Assembly: GCA_951800145.1 (NCBI GenBank)
Contig: CATOJE010000003.1
Span: 1 to 64,000 of the forward strand
Length of the DNA stretch: 64,000 nt
Reading direction: 5' to 3'
From: an uncultured Lachnospiraceae bacterium
Lineage (GTDB): Bacteria > Bacillota > Clostridia > Lachnospirales > Lachnospiraceae
Shown here: piece after piece, positions 1 to 8,515 of the stretch
Numbering within the stretch: the first letter of the stretch is position 1
Layout of the letters: the number at the start of each line of letters is the position of its first letter
Notes under the pieces: model-generated
Told to the model about the DNA's origin: nothing
The model's input: only the letters and a program-made list of their open reading frames with translations
The model's database searches: none
Translations under genes and position numbers: made by a program

Positions 1-105
1 CGCTTTCGGCGGAGCGAGAGCGCGGTGACGTTGGGACACGGCTGCTGGGGCGCGTAGCTTCCTGGCGAATATGCGCCTGCACCCATACCCCGAAAACTTA
101 GGAGC

Positions 106-210
106 CCTAACGGGTAACGACGTACACTCGGCTGACGAATCCTAATGGGGTGCGACACACACTCAGCCAACGAATCCTAACGGGCTGCGACATGCACTTG
201 GCTAGCGATT
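106..210. repeat. 35-bp degenerate tandem repeat, three copies
   Basis: Three head-to-tail 35-bp units (106-140, 141-175, 176-210) all start CCTAAYGGG and end in CGAAT or CGATT, with most differences being single substitutions. No gene is visible in 1-466. The repeat lies some 250 bases upstream of the carboxypeptidase gene. The 35-bp period has no spacers, so it is not a CRISPR array. Function is unknown; it could be the decayed tail of a longer repeat array that starts outside the window. Confidence 0.8.
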
Positions 211-466
211 CCTCAGACTTTCGCGATCACAGAGACTAAAATAAATAGCAAAATCATTTCCTTTGAATAATTACGCATACTTTTGTAACGTAATGACATT
301 GGTTCACAGCAGCAAACATTCCGCTTCTTTAAAAACGTTATAAAATCGTAAAGGGATCCAGAGGATTTTTGTGGTATACTCGAAAAGAACGGAGCAAATA
401 CAGCCGCAATCAGGGCGCTGGATGATTGCCCGCAGGAATAAACGGAAAATACGGAGGATGATATAA

Positions 467-2038
467 ATGAGAAAAGCAAAAAGACTGCTCTGTTTGGGAG
501 CCGCCATCAGCCTGTTATGTACGAATGCGGTTTATGGAGAAGTGACGATTCCGCCCAATCCCTTCGGGACCTCTTCCGCTCCAGGCGGAGGCCTGGAGCT
601 TGGACCAGGATGGGATGCCGCTCTTAATCCTGGAGGGCAGGGCCAGAATCAAAGTCCGGGACAGAACCAGAGCCAGACCCAAAATCCGGGACAGGCTCAG
701 AATCAAGCTCCTGTCCAGAATCAGGGCCAGACCCAAAATCCGGGACAGGCTCAGAATCAAGCTCCTGTCCAGAATCAGGGCCAAGCCCAAAATCCGGGAC
801 AGAATCAGGCCCAGAATCCAGCCTCCCAGGCAGCACAGACTCCGGTGGTGGCAGCGGAGGGGGCTGTTGTGATGGACTGTGCTACGGGACAGGTTTTATT
901 TGAAAAAAACAGCCGCACTCAGTATTATCCAGCCAGCATTACTAAGGTGATGACTGCGCTGCTGACCATAGAAAATTGCGGCATGAATGATATGGTTACC
1001 TTTTCTGAGGCAGCTACCACGAATCTGGAATCCGGGGCAGTAACCCTGAACCTGACTGCAGGAGACCGGCTTACTGTGGAGCAGTGCCTGTATGCCCTGA
1101 TGTTAAAGTCTGCCAATGAGGTGGCCAATGGGCTGGCAGAGCATATCTCCGGCAGTGTGGCAGCCTTTGCAGAGAAGATGAACCAGCGGGCAGCCCAGCT
1201 GGGCTGTACCGGAACCCATTTTGCAAATCCCAACGGGCTGAATAATGAAACCCACGTGACCACGCCCTACGATATGGCGTTGATTGCCAGAGCTGCCTTT
1301 GCCAATCCGGCCCTGTCCAAGATCTGTACCACCACCGCCTATACCATGCCTGCCACAAAAAAGGGAGAGGCCAAGACCATCACCATGGGGCATAAGATGC
1401 TTTATCCCACAGACAGCCGCTATTATCCGGGAATGGTGGGAGGAAAGACAGGCTATACCTCCAAGGCCAGAAATACTCTGGTAACCTGCGCAGAAAGGGA
1501 CGGCGTCCGCCTGGTGGCTGTGGTGATGAAGGCAGAGGGGACCCATTATACAGATACTAAGGCATTGCTGGATTACGGGTTCGGAGTGATTGGGTCGGCT
1601 GGCAGCACAGCCTCCGGACAGCCGGCAGGAGGCGCTGCCGGGCCGGGAAGCTCTGGACAAGCAAACGATGGCCCTGGAAGCGGCACATCCAGCCAGGAAC
1701 CCCAAGGCGCTAACCTATCTGCCGGGCAGGCTGAGTGGATCCAGGTCGGATCCCGTTGGCAGTACCGAAAAGCAGATGGAACGAAGGCGGCGAATGAATG
1801 GATGACCATCGGGAATCAGGAATATTGGTTTGATTCTGACGCCTACATGGCCACAGGATGGAGGCAGTTTGTAGGAGATATCTGGTACTATTTCCACTCC
1901 TCCGGCGCTCTGGCCACCAGCACCTGGTTGAAGTCTAAGGATGTCTGGTTTTATGTGGGCGCAGATGGAGCCATGCTGAGGAATACCACCACGCCAGACG
2001 GCTATCTGGTAGGCGCAGACGGGGCCTGGATACAGTAA
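467..2038 (+). CDS. D-alanyl-D-alanine carboxypeptidase (DacF-like) with wall-binding repeats
   Basis: This is a secreted penicillin-binding protein of the S11 serine peptidase family that would trim the terminal D-Ala from peptidoglycan stem peptides outside the cell. The 523-residue product has a signal peptide (about 1-24), a Gln/Asn/Pro-rich linker (about 58-122) and the catalytic domain with all three S11 motifs: SITK (Ser157, Lys160), SAN (215-217) and KTG (327-329). A Gly/Ser-rich linker follows, then C-terminal choline-binding-type repeats (about 425-523, with WYYF and the ending DGYLVGADGAW). The same ending motif occurs in the broken wall protein at 48.5 kb. GGAGG lies 9 bases before the ATG. 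The linker contains a 54-bp direct repeat, so its length may vary among strains. The stand-alone gene suggests a housekeeping or surface-remodelling role. Confidence 0.92.
   Translation: MRKAKRLLCLGAAISLLCTNAVYGEVTIPPNPFGTSSAPGGGLELGPGWDAALNPGGQGQNQSPGQNQSQTQNPGQAQNQAPVQNQGQTQNPGQAQNQAPVQNQGQAQNPGQNQAQNPASQAAQTPVVAAEGAVVMDCATGQVLFEKNSRTQYYPASITKVMTALLTIENCGMNDMVTFSEAATTNLESGAVTLNLTAGDRLTVEQCLYALMLKSANEVANGLAEHISGSVAAFAEKMNQRAAQLGCTGTHFANPNGLNNETHVTTPYDMALIARAAFANPALSKICTTTAYTMPATKKGEAKTITMGHKMLYPTDSRYYPGMVGGKTGYTSKARNTLVTCAERDGVRLVAVVMKAEGTHYTDTKALLDYGFGVIGSAGSTASGQPAGGAAGPGSSGQANDGPGSGTSSQEPQGANLSAGQAEWIQVGSRWQYRKADGTKAANEWMTIGNQEYWFDSDAYMATGWRQFVGDIWYYFHSSGALATSTWLKSKDVWFYVGADGAMLRNTTTPDGYLVGADGAWIQ
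672..787. repeat. 54-bp in-gene tandem repeat (18-residue Gln/Asn/Pro unit)
   Basis: Two near-identical 54-bp units encode QTQNPGQAQNQAPVQNQG, followed by a partial third unit. The unit length is a multiple of three, so gain or loss would change linker length without breaking the frame. Confidence 0.85.
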
Positions 2039-2059
2039 CGAACGTCCGTCACCGGATGG

Positions 2060-2140
2060 GCGTGTTTACACGCACAGCTACATAGACTTGGATAGAATGC
2101 CGTGCCAGCGGCGCATGAAGGTTTCGTTACGATTCAGGCA
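2060..2140 (-). repeat. Partial copy of the dispersed GCGCATGAAGGTTTC element
   Basis: The stretch GCGGCGCATGAAGGTTTCG at about 2110-2130 matches the end of the element seen complete at 58.1 kb and 45.7 kb. A perfect small hairpin, GCGTGT-TT-ACACGC (2060-2073), lies beside it between the convergent ends of the carboxypeptidase and SEDS-like genes and may act as a weak terminator. Confidence 0.5.
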
Positions 2141-3591
2141 GGATATCTTCTTGCCGGATGCTGCACAGGAGCCGCTACATCCTGATACCGGTAGATGCTT
2201 AGGAGCACGCCCAGCAGGGCATACACCATGATGGTATGGCATTTTCCGTAGGTGAAGAAGGGGAGCCCTCCAGTGGACATGGTGTAGAAGCCAAAATTAT
2301 TAAACAGGTTCCGGAAAGTTTCCAGGGTAAGCACCAGCACACAGCCCAGGCCGATCATCTGCCCTGCCTGGTTTCTCTGGCGGAAAATCATCCTGGCCAG
2401 GAAAAGATAAAAGCAGGCAAGAAGGAGGATGAAAAGCAGCACCACGGCCAGGCCCCCGATGCTGGCTATCTGGAGCATCATATACTCATGGCGCACATCC
2501 GGCAGCCTCTGCATGGGAAGCTGGTTTTCCAGCATGCGCACCTGGTAGTCCGAGCCGTAAAAGCCCAGGGATGATGTGATGGTCCTGGCGACGCCCATCA
2601 GGTAATTCTGCTCCCCCAGAAACTGATCCGGATGCAGGATTGCCTGGATGCGGGCGGACTGGTAATCCGGCATGCGGTAAAAGCCGGCGAAGGCAGCCAT
2701 GGCCGGCAGAAGGACGCCGGCTGTAAAGAGGGTCAGCTTCTTAAAGGGCAGAGCAAACCAGCCCCTCCCAATGGCGATCAAAAACATCACATAACAGATG
2801 GTGAGCATGTCAAAGCTGACCCCGAAGCCTCCGCCGATCCGATAGACTCCCAGGAAAAAGGCGACCATCATCCACAGAAAGCAGGCGGCAGCTCCGCCAA
2901 TCCCCTTCCCACGACAGCGGGAAAGGATGCCGCCGTAAATGGGCACGAACAGATACAGCAGGCTTTTTAAGTAGGAGTACCCGCCATTTACCGAGGGAAG
3001 GATCCCCGGCCGGCACAGCCCCAGGATTCCCAGGAAAAAAACCGATCCAAGGATCCAGGAAAAGGAAGCCAGATTGCTGTAATCCAGAAAATACATCACC
3101 GCCATCACGCCGATTCCCAAAAGAGTCATCAGGCACTGGGACAGGAAAACCCCCTGAGGCGATCCGCTGAAATTATGGGATTCCAGCAGGGCATCCGAAA
3201 AGCGGTAGTAAAAGAAATATTGGGCCCACAGCCCCAGCAGGCTAAGGAGCAGAATCGGAATCAGGATCCTCCACCCGGATCTGGGGCGGTGAATCCGGTC
3301 CAAATCCATGCCTACTGCTACTGGATCCCCCATCTGTTCCGTAGCCTTTGCAAAGGCAGCATCACGCTCCATGCCCATGGCCTGGTACGCATCCGCCTGA
3401 TCCTCCAGATGGGCGGCCAGCTCCTCCCGAACCGCTGCTCTGGCCCTGGGGCTTCGGATCTGGCTGGCCAGCGTCTCTAAATAATCCGCTGCACAGCAGC
3501 TGTCCAAAAAACCGTTTCTATTCCTTTCCATGCTATTCCTTTCCATATTATCCTTTTGTAAACTATCCTTCTGTCTTCTATCCCTCAGCAT
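2134..3591 (-). CDS. FtsW/RodA/SpoVE-like membrane protein with N-terminal permease-prefix (HAAS-like) domain
   Basis: The product has about 485 residues. Residues 30-100 form a soluble helical domain (YLETLASQIRSPRARAAV...LAAHLEDQADAY) typical of the permease-prefix/HAAS domains found beside PadR regulators. Roughly ten hydrophobic segments follow, ending in the SEDS-like signature GGLPFFTYGKCHTIMVYALLG. Intact SEDS proteins polymerise glycan strands or act with a class B PBP. The segment that usually carries the catalytic Asp (consensus htDFIF) reads VRHEYMML here, so polymerase activity is doubtful. The ATG at 3591 has GGAGG 8 bases upstream; the longer track ORF would need a TTG inside that ribosome site. 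It overlaps the end of the PadR gene by 14 bases, so the two are translationally coupled. Confidence 0.75.
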   Translation of the reverse strand: MLRDRRQKDSLQKDNMERNSMERNRNGFLDSCCAADYLETLASQIRSPRARAAVREELAAHLEDQADAYQAMGMERDAAFAKATEQMGDPVAVGMDLDRIHRPRSGWRILIPILLLSLLGLWAQYFFYYRFSDALLESHNFSGSPQGVFLSQCLMTLLGIGVMAVMYFLDYSNLASFSWILGSVFFLGILGLCRPGILPSVNGGYSYLKSLLYLFVPIYGGILSRCRGKGIGGAAACFLWMMVAFFLGVYRIGGGFGVSFDMLTICYVMFLIAIGRGWFALPFKKLTLFTAGVLLPAMAAFAGFYRMPDYQSARIQAILHPDQFLGEQNYLMGVARTITSSLGFYGSDYQVRMLENQLPMQRLPDVRHEYMMLQIASIGGLAVVLLFILLLACFYLFLARMIFRQRNQAGQMIGLGCVLVLTLETFRNLFNNFGFYTMSTGGLPFFTYGKCHTIMVYALLGVLLSIYRYQDVAAPVQHPARRYPA

Positions 3592-3919
3592 AAGCAGTAC
3601 CTCCAATCACCTGAGAAACCGCCTTTGAGTACTCCCTCCATTCCAGCTTCTCCTTTTCCAGGCATTTCCAGCCTTCCCTTGTGATTTTATAATATTTCCG
3701 CAGCTTTCCCTGAACCTCCTTTTCATAGGAAACCAGAAGCTGCCTGGATTCCAGGGCATGGAGCAGGGGGTAAAGCGTCCCTGCCTTCAGTTCAAACAGG
3801 GAATTCGAGCGCTGCTCCAGAGTCTCAATCATCTCGTATCCGTACATATCCTTCTCAGAGAGAAGCTGCAGAAGCAGCATAGAGGTATTACCGGACAGCA
3901 GTTTTTTGTCAACAGACAT
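3578..3919 (-). CDS. PadR-family transcriptional regulator
   Basis: This is a 113-residue winged-helix repressor. The PadR core is visible: MYGYEMIETLEQRSNSLFEL followed by KAGTLYPLLHALESRQLL and the wing YYKITREG. I chose the ATG at 3919 because AGGAG lies 7 bases upstream and the protein then begins at the usual position; the 202-residue track ORF reads through the promoter region. It is the first gene of a two-gene operon with the HAAS-FtsW-like protein, a common PadR partner arrangement. The duplicated operator-like site just upstream (3971-4015) suggests autoregulation. The inducer is unknown. Confidence 0.88.
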   Translation of the reverse strand: MSVDKKLLSGNTSMLLLQLLSEKDMYGYEMIETLEQRSNSLFELKAGTLYPLLHALESRQLLVSYEKEVQGKLRKYYKITREGWKCLEKEKLEWREYSKAVSQVIGGTAYAEG

Positions 3920-3970
3920 GGGAATCTCCTTTCTTCTGCGGGCCAGATGGCTTCCTGGCCCGGTATTCTT

Positions 3971-4015
3971 ATATATCGATAATCTATATACTATGATATA
4001 TCGAAAATCTATATA
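3971..4015. promoter_or_regulatory. Duplicated PadR operator candidate
   Basis: Two 20-bp direct copies, ATATATCGATAATCTATATA (3971-3990) and ATATATCGAAAATCTATATA (3996-4015), differ at one position and sit 25 bp apart in the PadR promoter region. Each copy is itself close to a dyad, as PadR sites usually are. Confidence 0.6.
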
Positions 4016-4075
4016 TGTCAATGAGAATTTTGTACGTAAGCGCATAATCTTCGCAAAATCTTCCCGAAATACCCT

Positions 4076-4104
4076 TTGACTAGGCGCCAAATTGTCTGTA
4101 TAAT
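4076..4104 (+). promoter_or_regulatory. Sigma-A-type promoter of the debranching-enzyme gene
   Basis: TTGACT (4076-4081) and a consensus TATAAT (4099-4104) are separated by exactly 17 bp. Transcription would start near 4111, giving a leader of about 130 nt. Confidence 0.75.
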
Positions 4105-4119
4105 AGGATTCATAACTAT

Positions 4120-4220
4120 ATGTTCTGCGCCACGTTCCATATCGTTTCTCTTTGTCAACCGATGCGCTCCAGCAGGCATCGGACATCTGTTACTATATGG
4201 GATGGCACAGAACATTTTTT
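4120..4220 (+). promoter_or_regulatory. Structured leader with terminator-like closing stem upstream of glgX
   Basis: The arms ATGTTCTGCGCCA..TCCATAT (4120-4142) and ATATGG..TGGCACAGAACAT (4195-4215) pair over about 18 base pairs with one mismatch and a small internal loop. Inside them is a perfect 7-bp hairpin, CCGATGC/GCATCGG (4159-4182). The right arm runs straight into T6 (4215-4220), so the closing stem can act as an intrinsic terminator 20 bases before the Shine-Dalgarno site. I do not recognise it as a known riboswitch class. Confidence 0.6.
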
Positions 4221-4239
4221 GACTATAAAGGAGGATTCC

Positions 4240-6363
4240 ATGAAAATATTATCGCCCAGTCTCACCTATCCCATCGCCGTAGAGCCTACGGCCACCATCG
4301 CCGGGTTTCCGGTGCGCCCTGGACTGTTTGACACCAATGGCGCCATGGCTGTGCTGGAGGATGCGGTAAATTTTACCATTCACACCTGCTATGGCACCAG
4401 CTGCGAGCTGCTGCTTTTCCATCCGGGAATGGACGAGCCATACGCCGTTCTCCCCTTCCCCGCCTCATACCGGGTGGGCGACGTGTACTCCATGATCGTG
4501 TTCGGACTGAAAATCGAGGAATTCGAATACGCCTACCGCATAGACGGCCCCTATGACCCGAAAAACGGCCTGGTTTTCAACAAAAATGCGATTCTTCTGG
4601 ATCCCTATGCCCGCACCGTCACCGGGCAGAAGCAGTGGGGGGTGAATAAGGAGCACTTTTATCATGCCCAGGTGGTAAAGGACACCTTCGACTGGGGAGA
4701 GATGCCCCAGTCAGACAATGAATTAAGTGATCTAATCATCTACGAGCTCCATGTAAGAGGCTTCACCCAGCATCACACCTCTGGCGTCAAGCACAGGGGA
4801 ACCTTTGCCGGATTAATGGAAAAAATCCCTTATTTAAAAAAGCTGGGAATCAACGCAGTGGAATTAATGCCGATCTTTGAATTTGACGAAAATATGAACG
4901 CCCGGGAGGTGAATGGGAATAAGCTTCTGGATTACTGGGGCTATAATACAGTAGGCTTCTTTGCCCCCAATACCAGCTATTCCTCCAATCAGGAGCGGAA
5001 CCGGGAGGGACATGAGCTGAAAAATCTCATCAAAGCCCTTCATGACAACCAAATCGAGGTCATCCTGGACGTGGTATTTAATCACACAGCTGAAGGAAAT
5101 GAGCTGGGCCCCACCTTCTGCTTCAAGGGGCTGGATAATAAGGTGTACTATATGCTGACGCCTGAAGGGGATTATTATAATTTCAGCGGCTGCGGCAATA
5201 CCTTAAACTGCAACCACCCCATCGTCCACCAGCTAATCCTGGAATGCCTGCGCTACTGGACGGTCAATTACCGGGTTGACGGATTCCGGTTCGACTTAGC
5301 CAGCATCCTGGGACGGAATGAGGACGGCTCTCCCATGAATAATCCGCCTCTCCTCCGAAGCCTGGCCTTCGACCCTCTGCTGGCGAATGTAAAGCTGATT
5401 GCAGAGGCCTGGGATGCAGGAGGCATGTACCAGGTAGGCAGCTTTCCTGCTGCCAAGCGCTGGGCTGAGTGGAATGGCCGCTACCGGGATGCCGTCCGCG
5501 GATTCTTAAAGGGGGACAACTGGGAATCCTGGAATGCTGCCCAGAGTATCCTGGGCTCCGGAGATCTTTACGGCGGCTTTTCTCCAGACTATGACGGCGA
5601 TTATGCAGGCTATAATTCCTGCATTAATTTCCTCACCTGTCACGATGGCTTCACCCTCCACGATCTCTACTCCTACAATGAAAAACACAATGAAGCCAAT
5701 GGCTGGAATAACACAGACGGGATCAATGACAACCGCAGCTGGAACTGCGGGGTGGAGGGAGAGACCGACAACTGGGAGATTCTCACCCTCCGGAACCGCA
5801 TGATGCGCAATGCCTGCGCCATCTTGATGTGCAGCCGGGGCACACCTATGTTTTTAGCTGGCGATGAGTTCGGGAATACCCAGTATGGGAATAATAACAG
5901 CTACTGCCAGGACAATGAGATATCCTGGCTGGACTGGAGTCTGCTGGATAAAAATCATGAACTATTCGAATTTTTTCAATATATGATACAGTTCCGCAAG
6001 GATCATGTGGTTATCCGCAAACGGCTTCCCGACGCGGTCTGCGGCATGGATCCCATCCACTTCCACAATATAAATGCCGCTGACACCACCCTTCCCCGGG
6101 GCGCCAGAACCTTTGCAGTCAGCTTTGCCGGCTATGACCGTAAGAAGGGACGGGATGATTTAGTCTATCTGGCAGTGAATACCTACTGGAATGATGTCCA
6201 CATTACACTGCCCTCTGCACCTCAGGTGGGAAGCTGGTATCTGTACGTAAATACCTTCGGGGACGGGTACGGACGGTATTGCTACACTGAAGCGCAGGCC
6301 GCGCGGATCGATGGAGAATTTATCATGCGTCCCAGATCCGTAGCTGTGTTTGCCGTGCGGTAG
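4240..6363 (+). CDS. glgX: Glycogen debranching enzyme (GlgX/isoamylase type)
   Basis: This GH13 enzyme would hydrolyse alpha-1,6 branches of glycogen or limit dextrins. The 707-residue product has an N-terminal CBM48-like domain (to about 140) and a TIM barrel carrying the family motifs: GYNTVGFFAP, DVVFNHTAEGNE, the nucleophile region VDGFRFDLAS, the acid/base region LIAEAWDAGG and FLTCHDGFTLHD. A short beta domain ends the protein. The ATG at 4240 has AAGGAGG 6 bases upstream; the track ORF start at 4120 lies inside the structured leader and is not credible. The gene is monocistronic as far as can be seen, followed by an AraC-type regulator on the same strand. No glgA, glgB, glgC or glgP is in the window. 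Confidence 0.93.
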   Translation: MKILSPSLTYPIAVEPTATIAGFPVRPGLFDTNGAMAVLEDAVNFTIHTCYGTSCELLLFHPGMDEPYAVLPFPASYRVGDVYSMIVFGLKIEEFEYAYRIDGPYDPKNGLVFNKNAILLDPYARTVTGQKQWGVNKEHFYHAQVVKDTFDWGEMPQSDNELSDLIIYELHVRGFTQHHTSGVKHRGTFAGLMEKIPYLKKLGINAVELMPIFEFDENMNAREVNGNKLLDYWGYNTVGFFAPNTSYSSNQERNREGHELKNLIKALHDNQIEVILDVVFNHTAEGNELGPTFCFKGLDNKVYYMLTPEGDYYNFSGCGNTLNCNHPIVHQLILECLRYWTVNYRVDGFRFDLASILGRNEDGSPMNNPPLLRSLAFDPLLANVKLIAEAWDAGGMYQVGSFPAAKRWAEWNGRYRDAVRGFLKGDNWESWNAAQSILGSGDLYGGFSPDYDGDYAGYNSCINFLTCHDGFTLHDLYSYNEKHNEANGWNNTDGINDNRSWNCGVEGETDNWEILTLRNRMMRNACAILMCSRGTPMFLAGDEFGNTQYGNNNSYCQDNEISWLDWSLLDKNHELFEFFQYMIQFRKDHVVIRKRLPDAVCGMDPIHFHNINAADTTLPRGARTFAVSFAGYDRKKGRDDLVYLAVNTYWNDVHITLPSAPQVGSWYLYVNTFGDGYGRYCYTEAQAARIDGEFIMRPRSVAVFAVR

Positions 6364-6422
6364 CGCCGGGTGCTTCTTATCCGGCTCAGGCGGGCTAATA
6401 CATCGTTTTACAAATAGCTATA

Positions 6423-7499
6423 TTGCCGAATGATGTACTAGAAAATGCCCTGTCTGAACGGTTACATCTTTACAAAGAAGGAAGGGCAGAACTTATGGCA
6501 TCCCACATTGATCAGGCAATCAAAACTTTGATAGAATATTATCCAAAGCTGGAATACTCCACCTTGGAGGTAAAGGGCATCCGGGACCCCATATTCCGGA
6601 TGCCCATCCCTGTGGCTCCCCACAGGCGGGGAGATATCGTCATCTCCGCCCATAAAACCATCAAGGCCCGGGAGCCTTATCACCGCCATGACTACTTCTT
6701 AATCAATTATGTGTACCGTGGGGAATATCACGCCTTTATCGAGGGAAAGGACGTGCTTCTCCAGAAAGGGGACATTTATCTGTCTCAGCCCTTTGTCCCT
6801 CACAGCCTCCTTGCCCATGAGAATCCAGATGATATTATCCTCTCGGTCCGCATCCGGAAGGAATTAATCTTTAAGTCCCTCCTTCCCCTGCTGCCCCATG
6901 ACAAATCCCTTCTGGATTTCTTCACGGAGCCCCTGTATTCCAATCCCATCGACTGTCACAAGTATCGGATCCTGTCCGGGGACAAGGCTTTAAATACTTC
7001 CATTCACGCGGTATTCCAGATCCTGATTCTGGATTATGTGGACATGAATTCCTGCTATGAGACGGTGATGGAAAGCGCGCTGGTGATGCTGTTTTCCTTC
7101 CTATCCCGGTGTACCCAGAAGCAGCGGCAAAGGACGGAAGGCAGCTCCACCTCTAATTTGATTGATAATATTTTGCAGAATCTTTCGAAAAACTACGCCA
7201 CAGCGACGCTGAAGGATCTGGCGGCAGAGTATGGCTATCACCCCAACTACCTCTCCACCATCCTCCAGAAGGAGACCGGCAAGACCTTTTCCCAGCTGAT
7301 CCGGGAATTCCGCCTGGAGCGGGCCTGTGCCCTCCTTCGGAATTCCGACCTGCCCATCGAGGAGATCGCTATCATCGCAGGCTATCCCCACAACAGTAAT
7401 TTCTACAAAACCTTTAAGAAAGAATATGGACAGTCGCCTCAGCAGTACCGGCAGGCCGCGCAAAAAGAAGCTGCCTCCCCCGCTATCCTTTTAGAATAG
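6423..7499 (+). CDS. AraC-family transcriptional regulator with N-terminal cupin domain
   Basis: The product has 358 residues from a TTG start at 6423 that lacks a clear ribosome site. An alternative ATG at 6495 follows AAGGAAGG and would give 334 residues; I keep the longer frame because its extra residues look like normal helical protein. Residues about 65-150 form a cupin-type sensor (REPYHRHDYFLINYVYRGEY, VLLQKGDIYLSQPFVPHS). The last 100 residues form the double helix-turn-helix (ATLKDLAAEYGYHPNYLSTI and LPIEEIAIIAGY, ending FYKTFKKEYGQSPQQYR). It would sense a small molecule, probably a sugar, and activate transcription. Its position behind glgX suggests carbohydrate control, but the target is not shown. 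Confidence 0.88.
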   Translation: MPNDVLENALSERLHLYKEGRAELMASHIDQAIKTLIEYYPKLEYSTLEVKGIRDPIFRMPIPVAPHRRGDIVISAHKTIKAREPYHRHDYFLINYVYRGEYHAFIEGKDVLLQKGDIYLSQPFVPHSLLAHENPDDIILSVRIRKELIFKSLLPLLPHDKSLLDFFTEPLYSNPIDCHKYRILSGDKALNTSIHAVFQILILDYVDMNSCYETVMESALVMLFSFLSRCTQKQRQRTEGSSTSNLIDNILQNLSKNYATATLKDLAAEYGYHPNYLSTILQKETGKTFSQLIREFRLERACALLRNSDLPIEEIAIIAGYPHNSNFYKTFKKEYGQSPQQYRQAAQKEAASPAILLE

Positions 7500-7514
7500 C
7501 GAGGGGGCAGCTTC
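7467..7514 (+). terminator. Intrinsic terminator overlapping the end of the AraC gene
   Basis: GAAGCTGCC(T)CCCCCGCTAT pairs with ATAGCGAGGGGGCAGCTTC across a short loop, giving a near-perfect 19-bp stem. A pyrimidine-rich stretch (CCTTGTCCTTGTCCTTT) follows. The left arm lies in the last codons of the gene. The gap from here to 7773 holds only a TATACT -10-like box (7716-7721) in front of the XRE gene. Confidence 0.8.
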
Positions 7515-7773
7515 CCTTGTCCTTGTCCTTTACGATAACCGTTCTGTTTTGCGTAATTTTCAAGGATTCGCTTCTTGGCACACTGCTTGCAAAATAGCGC
7601 CCCCTGCATTTCCCGTTCCGCTCCATCTATCTGTGTTAAAATTGAATTTTTATGACCTTAGCAAGATTATTGATGTGTTCGCAAAAATTTTCTCGCTTTT
7701 CTCATCTGGTTGTGCTATACTGTACTTCGGTTAGTTTGGCTTGTGGTTTCGCAGCCGGAGAGGAGCAAATGCA

Positions 7774-8016
7774 ATGGCAGTATCTTACAAAAAACTATTC
7801 AAAATCCTTATCGACAGAGATATGAAAAAGAAAGATTTCCGAGAGTATGTTGGCATCAGCTATTCGACCTTGAGCAAACTGGAAAAGGGTGAGAACACAA
7901 ATGTGGATGTGCTGGAGCGGATATGCCTGAAAATGGATTGCCGCATAGAGGACATCATGGAGATATTGCCAGACCAGAGGCAGGATCCACAAAGACAAGA
8001 GCAAAGCGAAAATTGA
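7774..8016 (+). CDS. Small XRE/Cro-type HTH regulator at the head of the BREX remnant
   Basis: The 80-residue protein is essentially one helix-turn-helix domain of the Cro/YozG type: KLFKILIDRDMKKKDFREYV, then GISYSTLSKLEKGE and a C-terminal helix ending in RIEDIMEILP. The ATG at 7774 follows GGAGAGGAG; the longer track ORF begins inside the ribosome site. It is 14 bases upstream of the brxA remnant and would be its transcriptional regulator. It appears intact although its targets are mostly gone. Confidence 0.82.
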   Translation: MAVSYKKLFKILIDRDMKKKDFREYVGISYSTLSKLEKGENTNVDVLERICLKMDCRIEDIMEILPDQRQDPQRQEQSEN

Positions 8017-8030
8017 AAGGAGGCACGCCT

Positions 8031-8513
8031 ATGGAGAGAAAAGAGTACAGTGCCGGAGCGGTCAAGGTGTGTTTTTGGTTCAGTGAGTTCCGCAAGATCG
8101 TGACGCTCTTGAATGAAGGTAACAGCATGGAAGATATAAAAAGCCTGAACCAGCGAGAAAACATTTTCTCGGCTCCCACTCCTCTCCGTGCCAATCAGAT
8201 ATTCAGCTCGGTGTCTGCCCGTGTGAGCAGTTTGGACAGCAGCTTCTATCCGTTGTTCCTTGAGAGTGACCTTGCAACGCAGAAACTCTTTACACTTGTT
8301 AGTGCAATGGCATATGACACGCTGCTTTTCGATTTTGTCTACGAGGTTATCCGAGAGAAAATGATTCTCGGCACAAATGAGCTGCCTGACAGCGATGTGC
8401 GTATTTTTTTTAAGAACAAGCAGATTCAGAATGAAAAGGTGGCCGGATGGACAGACGCAACTCTGAACCGGCTCGGTCGATGCTACCGCACAATGCTGTA
8501 TGAGCGAGGCTAA
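8031..8513 (+). pseudogene. brxA: BrxA (DUF1819) of a BREX system, C-terminally truncated
   Basis: The reading frame starts at an ATG behind AAAGGAGG and encodes 160 residues. It matches the DUF1819/BrxA family throughout (for example FSEFRKIVTLLNEG, FYPLFLESDLATQKLFTLVS, NRLGRCYRTMLYE). BrxA is a small DNA-binding protein encoded first in type 1 BREX operons and is normally close to 200 residues. Here the frame ends right after TMLYERG, where the family continues with AGL and about 40 more residues. The next bases already belong to the end of pglX, so a deletion removed the end of brxA, all of brxB and brxC and most of pglX. A truncated product may still be made. The family call is from memory of conserved segments. 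Confidence 0.8.
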
Positions 8514-8515
8514 AA

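Noticed and set aside
106-210. Possible CRISPR array
   Set aside because: The 35-bp units are directly adjacent without spacers and no cas gene is present.
515-836. Overlapping minus- and plus-frame ORFs in the Gln/Asn repeat
   Set aside because: They are repeat-driven shadows of the carboxypeptidase gene.
4120-4239. N-terminal extension of GlgX
   Set aside because: The bases form a strong leader structure and a proper ribosome site and ATG follow at 4240.
7923-8030. Longer start for the brxA frame
   Set aside because: It overlaps the XRE gene in another frame; AAAGGAGG stands right before the ATG at 8031.
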